From Actinomyces johnsonii (lineage in GTDB: Bacteria > Actinomycetota > Actinomycetes > Actinomycetales > Actinomycetaceae), in assembly GCF_006546835.1 (NCBI RefSeq), contig NZ_VICB01000013.1:186001-250000 (forward strand): a DNA stretch of 64,000 nucleotides, in the 5' to 3' direction. The translations under genes were made by a program, and so were the position numbers. Under the pieces are notes generated by a model. It was given only the letters and a program-made list of their open reading frames with translations, searched no databases and was not told the DNA's origin. This document shows, in pieces, positions 16,922 through 25,104 of the stretch. How positions within the stretch are numbered: the stretch's first letter is position 1; each line of letters opens with the position of its first letter.

Positions 16922-18292
16922 GTGAGCGGAACCCGACCTGACGATGTTCTGGTGCAGCGGACCCGGTGGCGGGAGCTGGCCCCCACCCCTCTGGGCCCGG
17001 ATGGGAGTCTGATTCGCTCGACTCCGGCATGGTGGCCGTCCCATCCCGACGATGACGCCCTGGCGGCCGCTGCGGCTCGCGGCACCCCCGTCCTGGGGGA
17101 GTCCCGTATCGTTGCGGGTGTCGAGATGCGCGAGGTGACCTTCCTGTGGTGCGACGACCAGCGGCATGGTCCCGCGCCCAGCGTTCTCATCCATCTCAAC
17201 ACGCTGACCGACAATCATCGCACTCACATCGCCCCGGCGCTCGCCGTCCGAGTTGCCGGGACCAGCTGGTGGGTGCACCACCTCCTCCTGCCTCAGGACG
17301 CTCTCCTGGGATACCGGATCGTTGTGACCCGCGAGCCGTTGCCCGACGACGCCGGGACCCGGCGGGAGCGCTGGAAGCATGTTCACGAGCAAGGGCGCCC
17401 AGATCCCTTCAATCCCGATCGCCTGCACGATGGTTTCGGCTTCGTCTCCTCCCTGTGGGAGGGACCGGGCGCCGCCACCCACCCGGAATGGTCGGCTGCG
17501 GCGCGCCCCGGGGACGACTCGGCGTTCAATGGCGGCGGGTACGCCGGCAGTACAGAGCTCGGTGGTGCTGCTGCGCTCGAGGGCTTCGACGCCCCCGGTG
17601 ATTCTTCGCGACGCATCACCCTGTGGCTGCAGGAGCCCGTCGGCGGCGGACAGCGCGGGGAAAAGGCCGAGAAGAAGCGCGGATTGCTGGTTCTGCTCGA
17701 CGGAGAGATCTGGCGCCGCAACGACGTCGTCCGCCGTCTTGGTGCCAGGGCGGCGTCCTGGGACCTACTGCTCATCGACTCCGGAGACCTGTCCATGCGC
17801 ACCCGTGACTTGGCGGATCCGCGCCGCAGCAGAGAGCTGCTGAGCAGGTGCCTGCAGGCGGCTCGAGTCGGCCGGCGGCCGTGGAGCCCGCGGCGGGTGG
17901 TGGTGGCCGGTCAATCCCTGGGGGGCGTGGCCGCAGCGGATCTCGTCACGCACCGGCCCGATATCGCCGGTCGCGCCATTGTCCAGTCGGCGTCCTTCTG
18001 GTTGGGGTCAGGCCGCCGGGGCGAGGGGGAGGGGGAGCTGCTTTCCTGGTTGCGAGGTAGGGCTGAGCTGAAGTCTGCTGAGCTGCTGGAGGCGCGACTG
18101 GTGGTTCAATGCGGCGTCCACGAGGGGGTCCTGCGTCAGGGGGCGCGCACGGCCGCGGGTCTTCTCGCGGCCGAGGGGGTTCTGCTCGAGTATCACGAGG
18201 AGCGCGGCGGTCACGACTACGCCTGGTGGCGGCACGGGCTGTCCTGGGGGCTCGACGCTCATGAGCAGGACCTCTCCTCAGGACATGGATAG
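16922..18292 (+). CDS. Enterochelin esterase-like alpha/beta hydrolase
   Basis: 456 residues from the GTG at 16922. The N-terminal half is an immunoglobulin-like domain as in Fes/IroD (VTFLWCDD region, then NTLTDNHR). The C-terminal half is an alpha/beta hydrolase with the nucleophile elbow GQSLGG and a closing GGHDYAWWRHGL for the catalytic histidine. Fes-type enzymes cut ferric enterobactin-like siderophore esters in the cytosol to release iron; no signal peptide is seen, which agrees. No siderophore importer is adjacent, so the substrate is uncertain. It is transcribed away from the sulfur-type importer and the two promoters overlap within about 110 bases. Confidence 0.8.
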   Translation: MSGTRPDDVLVQRTRWRELAPTPLGPDGSLIRSTPAWWPSHPDDDALAAAAARGTPVLGESRIVAGVEMREVTFLWCDDQRHGPAPSVLIHLNTLTDNHRTHIAPALAVRVAGTSWWVHHLLLPQDALLGYRIVVTREPLPDDAGTRRERWKHVHEQGRPDPFNPDRLHDGFGFVSSLWEGPGAATHPEWSAAARPGDDSAFNGGGYAGSTELGGAAALEGFDAPGDSSRRITLWLQEPVGGGQRGEKAEKKRGLLVLLDGEIWRRNDVVRRLGARAASWDLLLIDSGDLSMRTRDLADPRRSRELLSRCLQAARVGRRPWSPRRVVVAGQSLGGVAAADLVTHRPDIAGRAIVQSASFWLGSGRRGEGEGELLSWLRGRAELKSAELLEARLVVQCGVHEGVLRQGARTAAGLLAAEGVLLEYHEERGGHDYAWWRHGLSWGLDAHEQDLSSGHG

Positions 18293-18489
18293 CGGCGTCG
18301 AGGTGACCACAGTCTCACTCGTCTATAAAACAAGACAACGTCGCCAACGTTTGCCTGCCAGTCATTGCGCCACTGACCTCTGACGCGAGTCGGAGCGCTG
18401 CTGGCGCGCGCCCGTCGTCGTGCCCTGCCGGCCTGCACCCGGATCAGATCAACATGCCTGAGCAGGAGGAGCTCTGGCCGATCGTCTCA

Positions 18490-18526
18490 GGGGCCGTTCA
18501 ACGCGAAATGCGCGTTGAACGGCCCC
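18490..18526 (+). terminator. Strong hairpin terminator downstream of the esterase gene
   Basis: A perfect 16-bp stem (18490-18505 with 18511-18526) with a 5-base AAATG loop. No T tract follows directly. It stands about 200 bases after the esterase stop; the bases between hold nothing I recognise. Confidence 0.75.
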
Positions 18527-18878
18527 AGTCCTCTCCACAATAAAACCGTGACAGAAGTGAAACCTGAGCAACAGCATGATCACGTTACCCGATTTATCGT
18601 TACCAATGCAGGAGTTTTCGCAGTGATTCCGGAACTGATTGATCTCGCTCCGACCGATTGTCGGGTTACCGCCGTGTATACTTGATCCGGATTCGATGTC
18701 GCAGCCGATGTTTTCTGGAGATAGTGGATTCTTAGAGGGGAGTAGTCCGTCTATCATCGTTTGTGAAAGGCAGTCGTATCCGTTGACCGGTGCGTTCCTT
18801 TCCTCGTTGTCCTCGCCTACCGGCAGCGGATTGAACGAGTAAGTCCACCTCATCCCTGCTCACGAACGAGACCACTTG
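18527..18878 (+). promoter_or_regulatory. AT-richer leader/promoter region of the surface-protein operon
   Basis: About 350 bases with visibly lower GC than the flanks and no credible gene. TATACT at 18677-18682 is the best -10 candidate, which would give a leader of about 190 bases before the surface-protein gene. No clear -35 at the usual spacing. Confidence 0.35.
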
Positions 18879-21185
18879 ATGCACTACGCTCAGCGGCTGT
18901 TTGCGGCCCACCCCTCTACCATGCACGGTGCTCGCGCGATTCTTGCCGTCCTGACGGCCTTCGGCATTATTCTGTCCACCGCTGGCGTGGCTGCCATGCC
19001 CCTTCTGAACGAGGGCAAGGCCGTCGAGGAATCCGGGAACGGCGCGGCCTGCCGCCCTGCAGCCAGAATGGTCTACCCCGAGGGCCAGTCGGCGCCCGAG
19101 TACGTGGTGCCGGTCTATGAGACCGGGTTCGGTGTGGGGGTCGAGTCGATCCTGTCGGGCTGGTGCGCTACCGCCGGCGAGGTCCTGGAGGATCCTTCCA
19201 TCACGCTCAACGTCGTCGAGGGAAAGACTGTCACTCCCCACCTGTTGCCGGGGCTCAAGGCCGAGCTCGAGCGCCCGGCTCCCGCCAACGGCGAGCAGGA
19301 CGTCTTCATTCCGACCGAATACCTTGTCAAAGGAATGCGAGAGGCCACGGGCGACACGAGCTGGGACGTCGGCACGCGGGTCTTCAGCCTCACCTTTACC
19401 AGCGGAACGGTGAGTGCGACGACGGGCCTGTTCTCCTTCGTCAAGCAGGACCCCGACATCATCAATCCTCCTTCTCCGGAGCCCACGCCAGACCCCACGA
19501 CCGAGCCCAGTGCTGAGCCTTCAACGGAGCCGACCACTGAGCCAACAACCGAGCCAACGACTAAGCCGACGACGGAACCGACCGCTCAGCCCACCACTGA
19601 GCCAACTGCCGCGCCGACCACCAAACCGACGACGGAACCAGTTCCGGAGCCGACGCAGGCCCCGAGCCCGTCGCCGACAGCGTCGCCCTCTGCGCAGCCG
19701 ACGGCGACGCTCCCGCCGGACCCCACACCGACTCCGACGAACGCAACCTGCAAGGCGGCGCCGACCGTCACCGTTCTCAACCCCGATGGCTCGGACCTCA
19801 AGGGGGCTGAGCCCACCTACGATCCTGAGATCGCTGTCAGGGTCTCGGGCACGGGCTGGTGCTCACAGGGAACCGTGCTCGACGGTGAGAAGTCGGTCGA
19901 GATCAAGATGATGGCCCACGGTGGATACGCGGTTCCGGGAACCGTCTCGGTGCCCGTCACCTTCCGCAACGGTTCCTTCAATACTCAGTTCAGCCTGTCT
20001 GCGCTCTACGCCGCAGGGAAAGCTGAGAAGGGACGCTACTACCTTCAGATCTCATCCGTCGATACCGGGCTAACGGCCAGCACCAACGTCTTCGTCCTCA
20101 ATACGCCGGTGACCCCGCAGCCGACCCCAACCCCTACAGCCAGTCCTACAGCTGAGCCCACGCCGTCTCCAACGTGGATGCCGACGGCAGAGCCCTCGGC
20201 ATCCACGTCTGCTTCGCCGTCCCCGACGCCGTCGACCAGCCCGGCGCCCGCCCCCTCACCGGCTCCTTCCAACGAGCCGACATCAGAACCGTCCCCCGCT
20301 CCGTCTGTCCAGCCCTCAACCGCTCCGTCGGATCAGCGCACGCAGTCACCGGGCTCGGTGCAGACCTCGGGTCCCTCCGCAGCCACGCCACATGTGAACA
20401 CCACCGACGGCCGTGATGAGGAGGACCCCGGCAGCCAGTCGGACGCAGAAGGTACCGGTAGGGGTTCCGGTGGAGGCGTTTCTGCCAACAGCGGGTCCCA
20501 GACGGATTCCTCGGCCGGCGGTATCCCGGCCGGGCCCGGCGCCGACCAGGGGCGGGCTCAGGACAGTGGGCGGGGCGGTGCCAGTGCTTCCTCCGGCTCG
20601 GACGACTCCGAGGCCCCGGCGCAGGCCTCAGCCGAAGCGACCGCCTCTGAGGACAGGACTGTCCGTCCTGACAGGGCCCCCGTATCTCCGGTGACCAGCG
20701 CGGCGCAGTTGAGCGCGGACAATGCCGGTTCCCTGTCCGGGTCCCGCCAGGGCAATATTGTCAACCTCGTCCTTCCCAGGGCCAAGGTCTCAGCGGGGGA
20801 GTGGGTCTCGGTATTCGTTTTCCCCGGAGCCACCACCAAGGGCTGGGTACAGGTCGACGGCGCCAACAGCGTCTCCATCGATATCTCGACATTCAAATCC
20901 GGATCCTACGAACTGGCGGTGGCCGATCGTGAGAACAGCCTTCTGGGGTGGGCCAAGCTGGAGATCACCTCGGCAGCCTTCGACACTCAGAACCCGGGCC
21001 AGGCCCAGCTTCTGACATTCCCGGACAAGGGCGCCCCCACCTCCATGAGCCTGAGTGCCAACGACATGCTCCTAGGAGGCGCCGGAGGACTGCTTGTCGT
21101 CGGCGCCGGCAGCCTGCTGGTCGCCGCGCGTTCAGGACTGCCTCTTCGCGCTCCGCGAGCCCCCCGGCTACCGCGCAGGCGCTGA
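18879..21185 (+). CDS. Large Pro/Thr-rich surface protein with duplicated Cys-pair domain
   Basis: 768 residues from the ATG at 18879. Order: a signal peptide (ILAVLTAFGIILSTAGVAAM); domain A of about 120 residues with cysteines in ACRPAARM and SGWCATAG; a TTEPTTEP/PTPSP linker; domain B with NATCKAAPTV and GTGWCSQGTV; a second Pro/Ser/Thr linker; a Gly/Ser/Ala/Glu-rich stretch; domain C of about 75 residues without cysteine (GNIVNLVLPRAKVSAGEWVS); then a C-terminal membrane helix and a basic RAPRAPRLPRRR tail. Domains A and B share the two-cysteine spacing and GxGWC-type core, so they look duplicated. There is no LPXTG motif. It is probably a stalk-like cell-wall-spanning protein anchored by its C-terminal helix. 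Binding partner unknown. Confidence 0.8.
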   Translation: MHYAQRLFAAHPSTMHGARAILAVLTAFGIILSTAGVAAMPLLNEGKAVEESGNGAACRPAARMVYPEGQSAPEYVVPVYETGFGVGVESILSGWCATAGEVLEDPSITLNVVEGKTVTPHLLPGLKAELERPAPANGEQDVFIPTEYLVKGMREATGDTSWDVGTRVFSLTFTSGTVSATTGLFSFVKQDPDIINPPSPEPTPDPTTEPSAEPSTEPTTEPTTEPTTKPTTEPTAQPTTEPTAAPTTKPTTEPVPEPTQAPSPSPTASPSAQPTATLPPDPTPTPTNATCKAAPTVTVLNPDGSDLKGAEPTYDPEIAVRVSGTGWCSQGTVLDGEKSVEIKMMAHGGYAVPGTVSVPVTFRNGSFNTQFSLSALYAAGKAEKGRYYLQISSVDTGLTASTNVFVLNTPVTPQPTPTPTASPTAEPTPSPTWMPTAEPSASTSASPSPTPSTSPAPAPSPAPSNEPTSEPSPAPSVQPSTAPSDQRTQSPGSVQTSGPSAATPHVNTTDGRDEEDPGSQSDAEGTGRGSGGGVSANSGSQTDSSAGGIPAGPGADQGRAQDSGRGGASASSGSDDSEAPAQASAEATASEDRTVRPDRAPVSPVTSAAQLSADNAGSLSGSRQGNIVNLVLPRAKVSAGEWVSVFVFPGATTKGWVQVDGANSVSIDISTFKSGSYELAVADRENSLLGWAKLEITSAAFDTQNPGQAQLLTFPDKGAPTSMSLSANDMLLGGAGGLLVVGAGSLLVAARSGLPLRAPRAPRLPRRR
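19471..19740 (+). repeat. Low-complexity Pro-Thr repeat region
   Basis: Codon-level repeats encoding EPTT, KPTT and QPTT units in the surface-protein gene, ending in PSPT/PTPT units. This is a likely wall-spanning linker and a likely site of length variation between strains. A second, shorter Pro/Ser/Thr block lies at about 20113-20340. Confidence 0.8.
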
Positions 21186-21262
21186 GCAGGCGCTTCAGCA
21201 AGTTGTCAACGAAATCGTCAGGGGATCAGAACATGCAGCGGCACGAAGGAGGTGAGGGGCAG

Positions 21263-22033
21263 ATGATCCGAATGCTCCGGCTCGTCCGGTTGGATCGGCG
21301 CACGTGGGCCGATCGACGTCGGATCGACGACCGCCGCCCGGCGGGCGCGCCACGCGTGCTCGTCGTCGTCTGCTCAGTCCTGCTCGCTTCCTTGGCGGCA
21401 CTGATTCCCATGGGCCCCGTTGCCGAAGCGGACACCACGACAGGCCCCTCCACCAGGGGGACGGCCTCAACCGTCAGCCCATCGACAGTCGCCGTCGGGG
21501 GCACGATCATGTACACGATCTCGGGCTTCCCCAGCGGCGCAACGGTTCAGGTCCTCATCGACGACGGAACGCCGGGCGGCTCCCAGTCCCCGGAGAACGA
21601 GGTCGTCACCACCGTGACGGTCAAGGAGGACGGCACCGCCTCGGGATCCTTCGAGCTGCCCGATTACGTCGAGCAGGGCAACCACTGGCTGCGCTTCCGG
21701 GTCTCCGGAGCGCAGGGGGGCAACGCGGCGGACTACACCAACAAGAGTCCCTACTTCACTGTCTCGGGTGTCACAGTCATCGGAGGGGCCGCGCCCCCGA
21801 CCGTTCCGGCGGCACCGACGCCGCCGCCCCACCAGGTGGCCGCAACGGGCGGATCGAAAGGTGCTAGTGCCTCGGGCATTCAGGCCGCCGGCCCAGGGGC
21901 GGAACCGGCCGGCTTTCCGATCATCGGCGCCTCCATCCTCGCGCTCAGCATGATCCTGGTCGTGCTCTCGGTGCTCGTAGCGGTCAACCGTCGCAGAATG
22001 GCCGCCTACCAGCGCCGTCGAGCCGTGGTCTGA
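21263..22033 (+). CDS. Small surface protein with C-terminal membrane anchor
   Basis: 256 residues. A signal peptide (VLVVVCSVLLASLAALIPMG, ending near AEA) leads to a beta-rich domain (STVAVGGTIMYTISGFPSGA, then SGSFELPDYVEQGNHWLRF) that resembles an Ig-like/carrier surface fold, a Pro/Ala/Gly-rich stretch, and a C-terminal membrane helix (IIGASILALSMILVVLSVLV) with a basic tail. There is no LPXTG sorting motif. The start is set by an excellent AGGAGGTGA site 10 bases before the ATG at 21263; an ATG at 21233 is less supported. It follows the large surface protein by 77 bases with the same topology, so the two are probably made together. Function unknown. Confidence 0.72.
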   Translation: MIRMLRLVRLDRRTWADRRRIDDRRPAGAPRVLVVVCSVLLASLAALIPMGPVAEADTTTGPSTRGTASTVSPSTVAVGGTIMYTISGFPSGATVQVLIDDGTPGGSQSPENEVVTTVTVKEDGTASGSFELPDYVEQGNHWLRFRVSGAQGGNAADYTNKSPYFTVSGVTVIGGAAPPTVPAAPTPPPHQVAATGGSKGASASGIQAAGPGAEPAGFPIIGASILALSMILVVLSVLVAVNRRRMAAYQRRRAVV

Positions 22034-22100
22034 CGCAGGGCGAGTCACTGCGCGTGCGGTTGCTGCGGCGCCGCCTGACGCCCGAGTGCCGGGCTCCTTG

Positions 22101-22106
22101 TAAACT
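22101..22106 (+). promoter_or_regulatory. Candidate -10 box for aspS
   Basis: TAAACT about 78 bases before the aspS start. The leader then carries a GGAAGGAA ribosome binding site near 22168-22175. No clear -35. Confidence 0.35.
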
Positions 22107-22184
22107 GCGGCCGGCGCCCACCCGTCTCGTGGTGCGCCCCGACGGGCACCGGTTCAGTGCCCCACACGGAAGGAACCCAGCACC

Positions 22185-24002
22185 GTGCTGCGAACCCGTA
22201 CCGCAGGCTCCCTGCGCGCCTCAGACATCGGCCAGGTCGTCACCCTCACCGGATGGGTGGATCGACGCCGTGACCACGGCGGCGTGGCCTTCATCGACCT
22301 GCGGGACGCCTCGGGCATCGCCCAGGTCGTCATCCGCGAGGAGGTCGCCCACGACCTGCGCGCCGAGTACGTCCTGGCCGTCACCGGCGAGGTGAGCGCC
22401 CGGCCCGAGGGCAACGCCAACCCGAACCTGCCCACCGGCGATATCGAGGTGGTCGTCTCCGACGTCGAGATCCTCAACGCCTCTGCACCGCTGCCCTTCC
22501 AGGTCTCCGATCACGCCGAGGACGCCGGGCAGGTCGGGGAGGAGGCGCGCCTGCGCCACCGCTACCTCGACCTGAGGCGCAGCCCCATGCAGCACGCCAT
22601 CCGGCTGCGCGCCAAGGTCAACCAGGCCGCCCGCAGGGTCCTGGACTCCCACGACTTCGTCGAGATCGAGACCCCGACCCTGACCCGATCCACCCCGGAA
22701 GGAGCCCGCGACTTCCTCGTGCCCGCCCGCCTGGCACCGGGCTCCTGGTACGCCCTGCCACAGAGCCCGCAGCTGTTCAAACAGCTCCTCATGGTCGCCG
22801 GCATGGAGCGCTACTACCAGATCGCCCGCTGCTACCGGGATGAGGACTTCCGCGCCGACCGCCAGCCCGAGTTCACCCAGCTCGACGTGGAGATGAGCTT
22901 CGTCGAGCAGGACGACGTCATCGCCGTCGCCGAGGACGTACTGCGCGAGGTGTGGGCCCTCATCGGCTACGACCTGCCCACGCCCATTACCCGCATGACC
23001 TATCGCGACGCCATGGAGAAGTACGGCTCGGACAAGCCCGACCTGCGCTTCGGCTGCGAGCTGGTGGACCTGACCGACTACTTCAAGGACACCACCTTCC
23101 GGGTCTTCCAGAACCCCTACGTAGGTGCCGTCGTCATGCCCGGCGGGGCCTCCCAGTCGCGGCGCACCTTCGACGCCTGGCAGGAGTGGGCCAAGCAGCG
23201 CGGCGCCAGGGGCCTGGCCTACGTCACCGTCGCCGAGGACGGGACCCTCGGCGGCCCCGTCGCCAAGAACATCACCGACGCCGAGCGGGCAGGCCTGGCC
23301 CAGGCCGCTGGAGCCGAGCCCGGTGACTGCATCTTCTTCGCCGCCGGTCCCGTGGATTCCTCGCGCGCTCTGCTGGGCGCCGCCCGTCTGGAGATCGGCA
23401 AGCGCTGCGGTTTCATCAACGATGACGAGTGGTCCTTCGTGTGGGTCGTGGACGCCCCCCTGTTCAAGCCCTCCGCCGAGGCCCGCGCCGACGGCGACGT
23501 GGCCCTGGGCAAGTCCGCCTGGACCGCCGTCCACCACGCCTTCACCTCGCCCAAACCGGAGTGTCTGGAGACCTTCGACACCGACCCGGGAGGCGCCCTG
23601 GCCTACGCCTACGACATCGTGTGCAACGGCAACGAGATCGGCGGCGGCTCTATCCGTATCCACCGCAGCGACGTCCAGGAGCGCGTCTTCAACGTCATGG
23701 GGATCGGTGAGCAGGAGGCCCAAGAGAAGTTCGGCTTCCTACTGGACGCCTTCAAGTTCGGCGCCCCGCCGCACGGCGGCATCGCCTTCGGCTGGGACCG
23801 CATCGTCTCCCTACTGACCAGGGCCGACTCCATCCGCGACGTCATCGCCTTCCCCAAGTCCGGCGGCGGCTTCGACCCGCTGACCGAGGCTCCTGCCCCG
23901 ATCACGCCCGAGCAGCGCAAGGAAGCCGGGGTCGACGCCGTCCCGGACGACGAGTCCGGCTCTGCGGTGCAGGGCAAAGAGGACGGGATGAAGCAGAGCT
24001 GA
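22185..24002 (+). CDS. aspS: Aspartyl-tRNA synthetase
   Basis: 605 residues, GTG start behind a GGAAGGAA site. The N-terminal OB-fold (anticodon binding; [23 protein letters not shown]) is followed by the class II core with motif 2 ([21 protein letters not shown]), the bacterial GAD insertion in the middle, and motif 3 ([10 protein letters not shown]). Length and the insertion place it in the bacterial type. It may be non-discriminating if the organism makes Asn-tRNA by amidation, which this window cannot show. The last 40 residues are an acidic extension. A hairpin follows. Confidence 0.96.
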   Translation: MLRTRTAGSLRASDIGQVVTLTGWVDRRRDHGGVAFIDLRDASGIAQVVIREEVAHDLRAEYVLAVTGEVSARPEGNANPNLPTGDIEVVVSDVEILNASAPLPFQVSDHAEDAGQVGEEARLRHRYLDLRRSPMQHAIRLRAKVNQAARRVLDSHDFVEIETPTLTRSTPEGARDFLVPARLAPGSWYALPQSPQLFKQLLMVAGMERYYQIARCYRDEDFRADRQPEFTQLDVEMSFVEQDDVIAVAEDVLREVWALIGYDLPTPITRMTYRDAMEKYGSDKPDLRFGCELVDLTDYFKDTTFRVFQNPYVGAVVMPGGASQSRRTFDAWQEWAKQRGARGLAYVTVAEDGTLGGPVAKNITDAERAGLAQAAGAEPGDCIFFAAGPVDSSRALLGAARLEIGKRCGFINDDEWSFVWVVDAPLFKPSAEARADGDVALGKSAWTAVHHAFTSPKPECLETFDTDPGGALAYAYDIVCNGNEIGGGSIRIHRSDVQERVFNVMGIGEQEAQEKFGFLLDAFKFGAPPHGGIAFGWDRIVSLLTRADSIRDVIAFPKSGGGFDPLTEAPAPITPEQRKEAGVDAVPDDESGSAVQGKEDGMKQS

Positions 24003-24068
24003 GTTCGGAGGTCGCGTCGTCAGGTTAAGACTTGCGGATGGGGTGCTGATCCCGGCGTCGCGGATGCT

Positions 24069-24090
24069 CCCGGGGGCCTCGGCCCCCGGG
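24069..24090 (+). terminator. Hairpin terminator after aspS
   Basis: A perfect 10-bp all-G/C stem (24069-24078 with 24081-24090) with a 2-base nominal loop (in practice 4 bases), 66 bases after the aspS stop. No T tract. Confidence 0.6.
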
Positions 24091-24202
24091 AAGCACCGAA
24101 CGCGACGACTTTCGCCTCAGGCCCAAGAAGACTTGCCCTCATCGGAATCGATGAACTCAGCCGGGACCGACGTGAGCACGGAGTTCGTGTGCGCTCTTCG
24201 CC

Positions 24203-24208
24203 TACACT
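24203..24208 (+). promoter_or_regulatory. -10 box of the alpha/beta hydrolase gene
   Basis: TACACT ending seven bases before the GTG at 24216. This spacing predicts a leaderless mRNA and argues for GTG 24216 over GTG 24189, which lies upstream of the box. Confidence 0.5.
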
Positions 24209-24215
24209 CGATGAG

Positions 24216-24989
24216 GTGACGATGCTTGCGCTGCACGAGTGGGGCGCCTCGGCGGATCCGCCACTGCTCTTAGTCCACGGCCTGACTGAATCGGCTACCG
24301 CCTGGCCTGACGCTGTGGCCCGCTGGTCCTCCCGGTATCACGTCCTCGCGATCGATCAGCGGGGGCACGGGGCATCCCCGCGGTGGGATGACGAGACCCT
24401 GGCCCGGGCGCCGCAGACTATGCAAGAGGACCTTGAGAAGACGTTGGCCCTGTTCTCGGAGCCGCCGGTCGTCGTGGCGCACAGTCTGGGAGGGCTCGTG
24501 TCGCTGCGGGTGAGCGTCGCCTGGCCCGAGCTGGTTCGGGCACTGGTCCTGGAGGACGTCGCGCGTCCCACCGGGCACTGGGCCCCGGCCCCCTGGTTCG
24601 TGGAGCATCAGGAGCGGTTCCTGGACGCCTTCGCCGACGGCGGCGCGGCCGAGCGGGAACGTATGAGGCGCGAGACCTCATGGAGCGAATCCGAAATCGA
24701 GGGCTGGGCCGCGTGCAAGAGGCGGGTCGACCGCCGTTATATCCGCGAGGGCACCTATCTCGGCGAGGCCGACCTCGTCAGCGCGATCAACCGGCTGAGG
24801 ATACCGACGCTCTACCTGGCACCCCGCCGCGGCGACATGGCTCCTGAACCCTCTGAAGTGACCAATCCGCTCGTGCGCCTGGTGCTGCTCGACGACGTCG
24901 GCCACTGCGTGCGGCGGGACGCCCCGGAGGCCTACCACGGGCTGGTCGATCCCTTCATCGAGGCGGTCTTCGCCGGCACCGGCCGGTGA
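24216..24989 (+). CDS. Alpha/beta hydrolase
   Basis: 257 residues. The oxyanion-hole HG (LLVHGLTE), DQRGHG after strand 4, the nucleophile elbow AHSLGGL, and a late DVGHCV histidine give a complete Ser-Asp-His hydrolase. A cap domain lies between. There is no signal peptide, so it is cytosolic. The substrate cannot be read from sequence; lipase/esterase or haloperoxidase-like relatives are common in actinobacteria. The gene stands alone between the aspS terminator and the converging kinase gene. Confidence 0.85.
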   Translation: MTMLALHEWGASADPPLLLVHGLTESATAWPDAVARWSSRYHVLAIDQRGHGASPRWDDETLARAPQTMQEDLEKTLALFSEPPVVVAHSLGGLVSLRVSVAWPELVRALVLEDVARPTGHWAPAPWFVEHQERFLDAFADGGAAERERMRRETSWSESEIEGWAACKRRVDRRYIREGTYLGEADLVSAINRLRIPTLYLAPRRGDMAPEPSEVTNPLVRLVLLDDVGHCVRRDAPEAYHGLVDPFIEAVFAGTGR

Positions 24990-25104
24990 CTCGCTCGGTC
25001 AGCACAGTGCCCGTGGCCTGGTCCAGGGCCGCCAGGAGATGCGGGGCCGGGTCCTTGTCGGTGCGGGCCCCGCGCACGGCGGGGCACGTGAGACCGCTGC
25101 AGAC

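Noticed and set aside
18449-18853. 134-codon minus-strand ORF in the spacer before the surface-protein gene
   Set aside because: It spans the esterase terminator stem, has no ribosome binding site and resembles no protein.
19471-19740. Short regular repeats that might suggest a CRISPR or satellite array
   Set aside because: They are in-frame Pro-Thr codons in a surface-protein gene, without unique spacers.
24990-25104. Possible gene remnant between the hydrolase and the kinase
   Set aside because: Both strands have only short random frames; nothing recognisable.
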